Source of the DNA: Deltaproteobacteria bacterium
GTDB taxonomy: Bacteria > Desulfobacterota > Desulfobulbia > Desulfobulbales > Desulfurivibrionaceae
Assembly (NCBI GenBank): GCA_021802645.1
Contig: JAJZRO010000006.1
Span: forward strand, 1 to 64,000
Direction of reading: 5' to 3'
Length of the DNA stretch: 64,000 bases
In this document: positions 34,106 through 42,070 of the stretch, piece by piece
Position numbering within the stretch: position 1 is the stretch's first letter
Layout: the number at the start of each line of letters is the position of its first letter
Made by a program: the position numbers and the translations under genes
The notes under the pieces: generated by a model
The model's input: only the letters and a program-made list of their open reading frames with translations
What the model was told of the DNA's origin: nothing
The model's database searches: none

Positions 34106-35635
34106 ATGTTGGCAGGTCCTGAAAAATATGCCGCGCTGGTGGCGTTGAGTGAGCAGTATGGTTGCCCGTGGGTGGAATATCATGAGTCGGTGACCGGCCC
34201 CCAGTTCCTGCTGTGGACCTTGGACATGGCCAAGCTCCTGGCCGAAGGCTGGTTCCCGCGGGTGGTGGCCGACGGGCGGGCGGTGGTGATCGCCACTGCC
34301 CCCGGTCCGGCCGTGGCCGCCAAGGTGCGCGAGACCATCGGCGTAAAGGAGGTTGACTTCCAGGTCACGCTGCCGGAGGACCTTGCCCGGATCTTCGACC
34401 ACAACCAGGATCTCAACCCGGGCTTTCCGCCCACTGGCGGCCGTACTCCGCTGGCCAAGGTGCGGACCTACCTGGCCGGCCGGCGTTCGCTCCTCGCCCA
34501 TTACCGCACCCTGCTGGCCAAGAGTCGCACCGGCCTCGCCTTCATCCGCACCGGGCTCTCCTTCACCACCATCGCCCTGCTTTTTCTCCGCCTGCTGGGG
34601 GCCAAGTATTATCTGCTCCTGGAAGTGCCGCTGTTGGTCAGCGGGATTATCATGGCCTATGATGGCCTCAAGTGGTATCTGCCGGCCCGGCAGCTGTATG
34701 GCGGTCTGCCGTCTTGTATCGATACCGGGGCCACCGGCGGCACCACCGTGCTGGAGGCCTATAATGCCGAGAAAAATCCGGAATTCCGGCGCAGCGCGGT
34801 GATCCCCGGGGCTGCGGCGTTGCGCGTCGGCTGGACCAGCCTGTCGCCGGTGATGCGGCGTCGTTATCTGGCCAGTGATCGCACCGATCTCGCCGAGGAG
34901 CGGACGGTGCTTGCCTGCTTCCGCACCAAAATGGCCAAGGTCCGTACCGGTTTGGCCTTCACCCGCACCGGCTTTGCCTTTATCAGCCTGGGACTGGGCC
35001 TGCTGCGCCAGTTTCATGCCAGTCGCTGGCTGCCCTTCGACATTGGCCTCATTGCCATCGGCATGCTGATGGCAATGGAGGGCCTGTTCTGGTATCTGCG
35101 CGGCCGCAAGGCGGGCGTGGAAGGTCATGCCTCGGTGCAGGAGAAGGGCGGGCGCTCCACCGTCTGGGATTATTTCTTCCCGCATCGTCATTTCCCGCCG
35201 GGGCCGGCGAGCAACCCCATGACCCTGCCGGTCAAGAGTTCGCATGTGCCGGGTATCTGGGCCACGACTGGGGTTGCCTTGGAGCGCACCGTCCTGGCGG
35301 AACGCCGCAACGTGATGGCGCGGTTGCGCACGGTCATGGCCCGTGCGCGGACCGGATTCGCCTTTATCCGCACGGGACTCAGCGTGTTTTTGATCGGCGT
35401 TGCCTTTTTGCTTGCCTTTACCGATAAAGGCGGGCCCGGCTGGGCGGCATTCAGCTATTCCATGATGGTGGCCGGCCTTCTTTTGGTGACCGATGGTTTT
35501 CTCTGGAGCCTGCCGGCCGAACGGACCCGGCGGCAGTTCCCCTATTGCTACGGCTACATGGAGATCACCATCCCGGATTACGGCACCCCGGCCCGTTTCT
35601 GGAAAAAAGTGGTATTCAGCAATGGCGAAAGTTGA
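34106..35635 (+). CDS. Membrane protein with T2SS-E_N-like N terminus and three DUF202-like repeats
   Basis: With ATG 34106 (an upstream TTG 34097 is possible) the protein has 509 residues. The first 105 residues resemble the N-terminal domain found ahead of GspE/PilB ATPases (LLAEGWFPRVVADGRAVVIAT, then VTLPEDLARIF), but there is no ATPase domain. Three DUF202-type segments follow, near residues 120-195, 255-335 and 393-470. Each begins with an Arg-rich run such as ARTGFAFIRTGLS and contains two transmembrane helices. It lies between dikinase C and a similar protein, and overlaps the latter by 14 bp. It probably anchors or couples the cluster to the membrane; function unknown. Confidence 0.8.
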   Translation: MLAGPEKYAALVALSEQYGCPWVEYHESVTGPQFLLWTLDMAKLLAEGWFPRVVADGRAVVIATAPGPAVAAKVRETIGVKEVDFQVTLPEDLARIFDHNQDLNPGFPPTGGRTPLAKVRTYLAGRRSLLAHYRTLLAKSRTGLAFIRTGLSFTTIALLFLRLLGAKYYLLLEVPLLVSGIIMAYDGLKWYLPARQLYGGLPSCIDTGATGGTTVLEAYNAEKNPEFRRSAVIPGAAALRVGWTSLSPVMRRRYLASDRTDLAEERTVLACFRTKMAKVRTGLAFTRTGFAFISLGLGLLRQFHASRWLPFDIGLIAIGMLMAMEGLFWYLRGRKAGVEGHASVQEKGGRSTVWDYFFPHRHFPPGPASNPMTLPVKSSHVPGIWATTGVALERTVLAERRNVMARLRTVMARARTGFAFIRTGLSVFLIGVAFLLAFTDKGGPGWAAFSYSMMVAGLLLVTDGFLWSLPAERTRRQFPYCYGYMEITIPDYGTPARFWKKVVFSNGES

Positions 35636-36836
35636 GAGTGAGATGCTGGCACAGCCCTTTGCCGGGGCCGGTTTGCTGCCGGCGGAACAGCTGGTAGCGG
35701 CCGGCGAGGCCGCCGTCCTGCGCGGCGTTCCCTTGGCCCGCATCCTCCATGAGGAATACGGCGTGCCGCGCGAGAAGTTGCTGGCTGCGTTGTGCGCCTA
35801 TTATCGGTGCGCCGCCATCGAATACGACGAGCGGCTGCCCATCCCGCCCGAACTGCTGCGCGGCGAGCTGGGCAAGCAGATGGGGCAACGCGGCTGGTTC
35901 CCGGTGATCAAGGATATCGACGGCACCATTGTTGTCGCGGCCAGCGTCCCCACCGACCCGGTCATGCGCGCGGAGGTTGCAGCGGCCTTTGGCCCCGGTC
36001 CCTATGAGTTCCGGGTGGCCTTGCCCGACGACATCGCCTGGTTCATCCAGGACTTCCTGCATGCCCCCCCTGGTCAGCTCATCGGCACTGAACGGACCGG
36101 CCTGGCCTTCTGGCGCAATATCATGGCCCACTGGCGCACCAGGATGGCCTGCTACCGCACCGATCTCGCCAAGGCCCGCACCGCGCTGGCCTTTGTCCGG
36201 ATGGGGCTTGCCTTTGCCACCCTGTCCCGCACGCTTTTGAGCAGCAAGAGCTTCAGCATTGCGCCGGCCGTGGCCTACGGCGTGCTGGCGGTGGGGCTGC
36301 TGCTGCTTTTCGGCGCGCTGCCCACCTACCTCAAGGTCCGCCGGTCACGGATGACCCCACCACGGCACCAGACGCTGGTCGAGGTGAGCGCCGCCACCTT
36401 GAGTTTCCTGGAGAACTACCACAACCTGGAATGTGCGCCAAAACCAGCGCAGATCAAGGAAACCATGCTGGCGCGCCTCGGCGACCTGCTGGCCGATTAC
36501 AGCACCATCATCTATCCGGCCCCGGCCAGCCGCGAACGCACCCACCTGGCGCGGGAACGCAACGTGCTGGCCGGCCAGCGGACCGTGGCCGGCTGCTACC
36601 GCACCATTTATGCGCGGGCCCGCACCGGCTTGGCCTTTATCCGCACCGGCGTCTCCTTCGTCAGTATCGGCATCGGTCTCATCGGTTACTTCGGCTTGGG
36701 TGGGCAGACCCTTTTTGATATGATGTTGATTATCATCGGCCTGCTGATGATCGTCGATGGCGCATTCTGGTACCTGCCGGTGCGCAAGGAGCAGGCCGAG
36801 CTGCCCAGGACACGGAGCGCCGTTTTGGCGGGGTGA
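35622..36836 (+). CDS. Membrane protein with T2SS-E_N-like N terminus and two DUF202-like repeats
   Basis: The ATG at 35622 (14 bp inside the previous gene) gives 404 residues; ATG 35643 is an alternative. The N-terminal 150 residues have the GspE/PilB N-terminal pattern (LLPAEQLVAAGEAAVLRG, LARILHEEYGVPREKLLAAL, then VALPDDIAWFIQDF). Two DUF202-like repeats occupy about 155-245 and 300-390, each with an Arg-rich run (KARTALAFVRMGLA; ARARTGLAFIRTGVS) and paired helices. It is a shorter relative of the preceding protein. It ends 6 bp before histidine kinase 2. No enzymatic motif is visible. Confidence 0.8.
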   Translation: MAKVESEMLAQPFAGAGLLPAEQLVAAGEAAVLRGVPLARILHEEYGVPREKLLAALCAYYRCAAIEYDERLPIPPELLRGELGKQMGQRGWFPVIKDIDGTIVVAASVPTDPVMRAEVAAAFGPGPYEFRVALPDDIAWFIQDFLHAPPGQLIGTERTGLAFWRNIMAHWRTRMACYRTDLAKARTALAFVRMGLAFATLSRTLLSSKSFSIAPAVAYGVLAVGLLLLFGALPTYLKVRRSRMTPPRHQTLVEVSAATLSFLENYHNLECAPKPAQIKETMLARLGDLLADYSTIIYPAPASRERTHLARERNVLAGQRTVAGCYRTIYARARTGLAFIRTGVSFVSIGIGLIGYFGLGGQTLFDMMLIIIGLLMIVDGAFWYLPVRKEQAELPRTRSAVLAG

Positions 36837-36842
36837 GCCGGC

Positions 36843-38264
36843 ATGAAGATCGAATACAAGATCTATCTCTCCAACGCGATCCATATCCTGTTGCTCGTCT
36901 TGATCGGCATCTTTGCCCTGCAGAACCTCAATCAGATTCTGACCAAGTTCCGTTTCACCGTCATTGCCGAAGGGCTGAACGCCACCTTCCTCGAGATGCG
37001 GCTGGCGGAAAAGAACTATTTCCTCTATGGCGACGCCGAGGCGCTGGCCAACATCAAAGGCAAGATCGACCAGACCAGCGAGACGCTCCAGCAGGTGCGG
37101 CAGGATATCACCCGGGCGGTGGGGGCCGAGAAATACAACCGGCTGCAAGGGTATCTCAAGGGATATGGCCAACTCATCGCTTCACTCGACAAAAGCAGGC
37201 TTCGGGACCCGGTTGCCCAGCAGAAACTCCGGGAGGCGGGCCAGAACCTCAAGACCTTTTCCGAAAACATCACGGCCCTTGAAAGCGACAGCATCGGGGC
37301 GATCATCGTCCACTCCAAAAATATCTTGCTCTATTCCTTCTGGGCTGTGGTACTGTTCGCCTTTCTGTTCAGCTACCTCATCGTGCACAATATCGGCTTT
37401 TCGCTGCGCAAGATCGTGGAGCTGACCCGTTCGATCTCCAAAGGCAACTATGAGAAGATCGCGGAGAAACCGTCGAATGACGAGATGGGGGCGGTGATCA
37501 GCGCCATCAATGCCATGGCGGAGGAGTTGCAGAAACGGGAAAAGGAGATCGTGCAATCGAAACGGCTCGCCTCCATCGGCGTGCTGGTGGCCGGCGTGGC
37601 CCACGATCTCAACAATCCGCTCAACAATATCTCCATGATCGCCCAGACCTATGCCGAGGTGTACGACAGCCTCAGCCGGGAGGAGCGCATCGGCTTCATG
37701 GAGCGGGTCGATGAAGAAACGGAACGGCTACGGGTGATCATCCGCAACCTGCTGGATTACGCCAAGCCGAAGGAGCAGCATCTGGCCAGGGCGGTTACCA
37801 ACATGGTGATCCAGAAGATCCTGGCCCTGGTGCAGAACATGCTCGATATCTCCAACATCCAGACCCGGCTGGCCTTGGCCGACAACCTGCCGGATATCTA
37901 TATCGACGAGCATCAGATCCAGCAGGTGCTGGTCAATATCGTCACCAATGCCATCCAGGCCATGGACAAAGGCGGCGAGCTGCGGATCGTTTCGCGGTAT
38001 CTGCCGGCCCAGGACGACATCGAAATCGAGATCGGCGACAACGGCAAAGGCATTGCCCCCGAGTTTCTCGATCACATCTTCGACCCGTTTTTCACCACCA
38101 AGGAGGAGTCCGGCACCGGACTTGGTCTGTGGGTCAGCTACGGCATTATCAAGAACCATCAGGGGAACATCCGAGTGGCCAGCGAGGTCGGCGTCGGCAC
38201 GACGTTTACCATAACCCTACCCAGTTGCAAAAAGTTAAAGAGGTGCTGTGATGGCGAAGCATAA
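36843..38264 (+). CDS. Membrane sensor histidine kinase 2
   Basis: A 473-residue kinase similar to kinase 1. The N-terminal helix (about 7-29) is followed by a helical sensor region with RLAEKNYFLYG, a second helix near 160-180, HAMP, and the HisKA motif AGVAHDLNNPLNNI. The ATPase domain has NIVTNAIQAM, DNGKGIA and GTGLGLWVS. The shared EKNY(L/F)LY stretch in both kinase sensors suggests they detect related signals. Its last 14 bp overlap the start of receiver 2, which supports kinase-receiver pairing. Spacing of 6 bp to the preceding DUF202 gene suggests one operon. Confidence 0.94.
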   Translation: MKIEYKIYLSNAIHILLLVLIGIFALQNLNQILTKFRFTVIAEGLNATFLEMRLAEKNYFLYGDAEALANIKGKIDQTSETLQQVRQDITRAVGAEKYNRLQGYLKGYGQLIASLDKSRLRDPVAQQKLREAGQNLKTFSENITALESDSIGAIIVHSKNILLYSFWAVVLFAFLFSYLIVHNIGFSLRKIVELTRSISKGNYEKIAEKPSNDEMGAVISAINAMAEELQKREKEIVQSKRLASIGVLVAGVAHDLNNPLNNISMIAQTYAEVYDSLSREERIGFMERVDEETERLRVIIRNLLDYAKPKEQHLARAVTNMVIQKILALVQNMLDISNIQTRLALADNLPDIYIDEHQIQQVLVNIVTNAIQAMDKGGELRIVSRYLPAQDDIEIEIGDNGKGIAPEFLDHIFDPFFTTKEESGTGLGLWVSYGIIKNHQGNIRVASEVGVGTTFTITLPSCKKLKRCCDGEA

Positions 38265-38619
38265 CATTATGGTCATTGATGACGAGAAGATCGTGGGCGA
38301 CATGGCGAAACTCTCGTTCGAGCAGGACGGGTACGAGGTAGAGACCTTCCTGAACGGCGAGTCGGCTCTGGAGCGCCTCAAGGAGAAGCGCTTCGACGTC
38401 GTGGTCACCGATCTCAAGATGAAGGGGGTGGACGGCCTCGAGGTGCTGCGCACCGTGAAGAAGCTCCATCCCGGCACGGTGGTGATCATGATTACCGCCT
38501 TTGCCAACCTGGACGTGGCCATCGAGGCGTTGCGGGACGATGTGCACGACTTCTTCCCCAAGCCGGTCAAGATCAAGGAGTTGAAGACCTCGATCAAGAA
38601 GGCCCTGGGCGATCTGTGA
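38251..38619 (+). CDS. Single-domain response regulator (receiver only) 2
   Basis: A 122-residue receiver from ATG 38251, preceded by AAAGAGG; the in-frame GTG just before it is less likely. The acidic pair is VIDDEK, the acceptor Asp is in VVTDLKM, the Thr in ITAFA and the Lys in FPKPVK. No output domain. It is close to receiver 1 in sequence (shared VVTDLKM and DGLEVLR). It overlaps kinase 2 by 14 bp and precedes dikinase D by 36 bp, so the same kinase-receiver-dikinase trio occurs at both ends of the cluster. Confidence 0.93.
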   Translation: MAKHNIMVIDDEKIVGDMAKLSFEQDGYEVETFLNGESALERLKEKRFDVVVTDLKMKGVDGLEVLRTVKKLHPGTVVIMITAFANLDVAIEALRDDVHDFFPKPVKIKELKTSIKKALGDL

Positions 38620-38655
38620 GAGCGCCCAGGCGGCGCGAACCCACGGGCGCGTGAC

Positions 38656-41226
38656 ATGACACCGGCTTGGTGGGATAAACTGACGGGGCTGTCGGGGCGG
38701 CGGCAAGGCACGTCGGCCGATCTGGCCGCGCGCTTTCATTTTTTCCAGGCGGTGCTCGACGGCAACAACCGCACCCTGGAACTCATGACCGAGATGGGAG
38801 AAAAGCTCGGCGGCGACTATCTCTTTGACGTCAACTACACCAGGAGCGCCTATGCCGCGTTGTTTGCGGCCATCTCCGATTCCCTGCGCAATTTCAATCA
38901 GCTTACCGATGACCGCTATCCCGAGCTTGCCAAGACCTTAAACCGCATCGACGGCCTGGTCCAGCGGATGCTCACCAACACCGAACCGGCCTCCGGCCGG
39001 TTGGTCCTCTTCTACCCCGAGATCACCTGGGACCTGGCCGATGAGGTGGGCGGCAAGAATTATCATCTGGCCGAGCTGGCCAATGCCCTGCACCTGCCGG
39101 TACCCGAGTCCTTTGCCATCACCACCACCGCCTTTACTCTCTTTTTCCGGCACAATGGGCTGGAGGAGCGGCTGGCCGAGCTGCCCAGGGCGGATGAAGG
39201 CGCGCTCGCCGGTTTGCGGGGTGCGATCCTGGCCGGCGAGTTCCCGGAGGAGTTCACTGCCGCGCTCGCGGCTGCGGTGGCCACCTTGCGAAGCCGGCTC
39301 GGCAGCACCGCCACCCTGGCGGTGCGCAGCAGCGCCGAGGAGGAGGATGGCGACTTCTCCTTTGCCGGCCAGTTCGAAACGGTGCTCAACATCCCCTGCA
39401 CGGTCGCGGCGGTGCAGGCCGCCTACAAGGAGGTGGTGGCCAGCCTCTTTCAGACGAACGCCATCAGCTACCAGCGCCAGTTGGGCTATGATCTCGGCCG
39501 GCTTAAGATGGCGGTGGGCTGCGTGGCCATGGTCGCGGCGCAGGCGAGCGGCGTCATCTTCACGGCCGCCGGCGGCAGGGACCGGAGCCGGCTGGCGATC
39601 AGCGCCGCTTGGGGGCTCGGCAAGGCGGTGGTGGATGGCCTGACCGACGCCGACCTGTACACGGTGGCCAAGGGCGACGAGTTGCGGCTGGTGGCGCGCC
39701 GCATCGGCGCCAAGGCTCAGATGGTGGTGAACACCGGCGCCAGCGGCATCGAGACCAAAGAGACGCCGCCGGCCCAGCAACAGGTGGCGTGCCTGAGCGA
39801 GAAGGAGGTGCTCGCCTTGGCCCAGCAGGCCACGGCCATCGAGGAACACTTCAAGTGCCCGCAGGATATCGAATGGGCCAAGGATGCGGCCGGCCGCCTC
39901 TTTTTCCTCCAGACCCGGCCGCTGCGCATGGAGGAACCGGAGGAGGCGACTGCCTCAGCGCTGCCGCCGGAGACGCCGACCGGTCATGCGGTGTTGCTGC
40001 GCGGCCAGGGAGTGGTGGTCCAGCGCGGGATTGCCGCGGGCTCGGTTTTTCTCCTGCGCCACCTCGACGAACTGGAGCGGATCCCCAAGGGCAGCATCCT
40101 GGTAGCGGGCCACGACTCCCCCCTTTTCGTCCAGGCGATCCCTTTTCTCCACGCCATCATTACCGACGTCGGCGTGCCCACCAGCCACATGGCCTCCATC
40201 TGCCGGGAGTTCAACCTCCCCACCGTGGTCAATGCCGGGTCCGCCACCGCGACCTTGCGCCATGGCCAGGAGGTCACCCTGCACGCCAACGAGGGCAGCG
40301 ATTGGGTGCTCTACGAGGGTATCGTCCATGGCCTGCTGCGGCAGGAGAAGCAGACCGCGGCCAAGATGCGGGCGCTCTACGAGTTTCGGCGCCAGAAATA
40401 CATCATGCGCCACATCGCGCCGCTCCATCTGATCAACCCCCTCGACCAGGAATTTACCCCGGAGAAGTGCCAGACGATCCATGACCTGATTCGCTTCATG
40501 CACGAGAAGGCGGTGCAGGCGCTGGTCGCCAGCGCCGAACGCCAGGGACGGGGCCGTTTGTTCGGCGGGCAGACAGGGCCGCGGAAGCTGGCGTTGCCGA
40601 TTCCGGTCGAACTCCTGGTGATCGACCTTGGCGACGGCCTGCGCAAGGCGGCGGGCAAAAAGGAGGTGGAACCGGCCCAGGTGGAATCGGTGCCCCTGGC
40701 GGCGGTGCTGGCCGGCATGTTGACCCCCGGCGTCTGGCAGCAGGAGGCGATGGCCCTGCGTGGGGCGGACCTCTTTTCCGGCATGATGCGGGCGGCCGAC
40801 CTCACCGCCGGCAATGAGGCGACGCTGGCCCACAACGTGGCCCTGGTCAGCCGGGATTATCTGAACATGGGGCTGCGTTTCGGCTACCACTTCAACATGC
40901 TGGACTGCTACTGCAGCGAGACGCCGCGCAACAACCACATCTATTTCCGTTTTGTCGGCGGCGCCGCCGCCATCACCAACCGTTCCCGCCGGATCGCCCT
41001 CATGGCCATGGTGCTGGCGGAATACGGCTTTGCCCTCAAGGCCAAGGGCGATCTCCTGGTCGGCCGGATTTCCGGCCTGAGCCGCCCGGAGATCGAACGG
41101 ATTCTCACCCAGATCGGGCGGCTGATCGGCTTTACCCGGCAGCTCGACGCCCGGTTGGAGGCCGACGAGACGGTGCGGCTCCTGGCCCGCCGTTTCCTGG
41201 CCGGCGACTATCGCGTGGCGCTCTGA
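38656..41226 (+). CDS. Dikinase-like protein D
   Basis: An 856-residue paralogue, closest to A: both have NNR(A/T)LEL(I/M)(A/T)(D/E)MGEKL(S/G)GDYLFD in the N-terminal helices. The ATP-grasp domain has AVRSSAEEED, SFAGQFETVL, QDIEW and LQTRP; His511 in VPTSHMASICREF is the probable phospho-acceptor. The C-terminal domain keeps CQTIHDLIRFMHEKAV, VIDLGDGL, LNMGLRFGYHFNMLDC and NHIYFRFVGG. The PEP barrel is absent. It closes the cluster; its stop lies in a 7-bp inverted repeat shared with the stop of the convergent phosphatase gene. Confidence 0.85.
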   Translation: MTPAWWDKLTGLSGRRQGTSADLAARFHFFQAVLDGNNRTLELMTEMGEKLGGDYLFDVNYTRSAYAALFAAISDSLRNFNQLTDDRYPELAKTLNRIDGLVQRMLTNTEPASGRLVLFYPEITWDLADEVGGKNYHLAELANALHLPVPESFAITTTAFTLFFRHNGLEERLAELPRADEGALAGLRGAILAGEFPEEFTAALAAAVATLRSRLGSTATLAVRSSAEEEDGDFSFAGQFETVLNIPCTVAAVQAAYKEVVASLFQTNAISYQRQLGYDLGRLKMAVGCVAMVAAQASGVIFTAAGGRDRSRLAISAAWGLGKAVVDGLTDADLYTVAKGDELRLVARRIGAKAQMVVNTGASGIETKETPPAQQQVACLSEKEVLALAQQATAIEEHFKCPQDIEWAKDAAGRLFFLQTRPLRMEEPEEATASALPPETPTGHAVLLRGQGVVVQRGIAAGSVFLLRHLDELERIPKGSILVAGHDSPLFVQAIPFLHAIITDVGVPTSHMASICREFNLPTVVNAGSATATLRHGQEVTLHANEGSDWVLYEGIVHGLLRQEKQTAAKMRALYEFRRQKYIMRHIAPLHLINPLDQEFTPEKCQTIHDLIRFMHEKAVQALVASAERQGRGRLFGGQTGPRKLALPIPVELLVIDLGDGLRKAAGKKEVEPAQVESVPLAAVLAGMLTPGVWQQEAMALRGADLFSGMMRAADLTAGNEATLAHNVALVSRDYLNMGLRFGYHFNMLDCYCSETPRNNHIYFRFVGGAAAITNRSRRIALMAMVLAEYGFALKAKGDLLVGRISGLSRPEIERILTQIGRLIGFTRQLDARLEADETVRLLARRFLAGDYRVAL

Positions 41227-41240
41227 GCCGGGACGGCTCA
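41224..41240. repeat. Inverted repeat spanning two convergent stop codons
   Basis: TGAGCCG (41224-41230), GGA, CGGCTCA (41234-41240). The left TGA is the stop of dikinase D and the right TCA is the complement of the phosphatase stop. No T-run follows, so it is at best a weak, bidirectional end signal. Confidence 0.6.
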
Positions 41241-41894
41241 GGCGGCGTGGTAGAAGCGCAGCGCCGGCAGCTCCACGGCGGTGAGCAGGTGGCCGTAGGC
41301 GGCGCCGGTGTCGATGCCGATCTTGTGCGGCGTGATGAACGGGGTGGCAAAAGGGGTATGGCCGAAGACCACCCGCTTGCCGTAGTCGTACTCCTCGCTC
41401 AGGAAGGGTTCGCGGACCTCGCAGAGGTCGGCCATGCTCTGTGCCGCGAGCGGCACCCCGGCCCGCAGCCCGGCATGGACAAAGAGGTATTCCTCCGTCT
41501 CCCAGTACGGCAGCAGTGAGTCGAGAAAGGCCCGGTGCGCCGGAGGGAGGAACGAGAGGGCGGCGAGCTCGGCCAGGCTGGCGCCACCGTAGCTTTCCAG
41601 GGTGTCTTCCAGACCGAGGCGGCGCAGGTAGGGCAACAGCGCCTGATCGCCGCTCTTGTGGTATTCCTGCAACAGATATTCGTGGTTGCCCATCAAGGCC
41701 ACCAGGTGCACCCCCTGCGCCCGCAGTTCGCAGAACTGGTCGAGCACCTGCCGGGCCGCCGGTCCGCGGTCGAGATAGTCCCCCAGCACCACCAGGGTGT
41801 CATGCGCCCGATCAAGGGGGAGGCGACCGAGCAGCCGGCTGAGCTTGTCGGCACAGCCGTGGATGTCGCCGATGGCAAAGATGGTGCCGTGCAT
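41238..41894 (-). CDS. Metallophosphoesterase, bacterial serine/threonine or bis(nucleosyl) phosphatase type
   Basis: With the ATG ending at 41894 (GGGAG 7 bp upstream) the protein has 218 residues; the longer reading adds 15 unlikely residues. It has the full calcineurin-like metal-site set: GDIHG near residue 8, GDYLDRG near 36, GNHE near 68, and histidines in LFVHAG and VFGHTP. This is the PrpA/PrpE or ApaH-like class, cytoplasmic, hydrolysing phosphoprotein or diadenosine polyphosphates. It converges on the dikinase cluster; whether it reverses phosphorylation made there is only a guess. Confidence 0.9.
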   Translation of the reverse strand: MHGTIFAIGDIHGCADKLSRLLGRLPLDRAHDTLVVLGDYLDRGPAARQVLDQFCELRAQGVHLVALMGNHEYLLQEYHKSGDQALLPYLRRLGLEDTLESYGGASLAELAALSFLPPAHRAFLDSLLPYWETEEYLFVHAGLRAGVPLAAQSMADLCEVREPFLSEEYDYGKRVVFGHTPFATPFITPHKIGIDTGAAYGHLLTAVELPALRFYHAA

Positions 41895-42070
41895 GCAATC
41901 TCCCGCCGCAGTAAGTAGTGATGCCCTTCCCATTACCATACCTTCTTCCGTCGTGCGGAGCCAGCCCCTATTTGGGAGGTGGCGTAACCGAAGCCTGTCG
42001 CAAATTTAACCGAAACATCACACGGGCCAGGTATTAGAGAGGAAACGATCACGCCAGGAGGTACCCGTCC

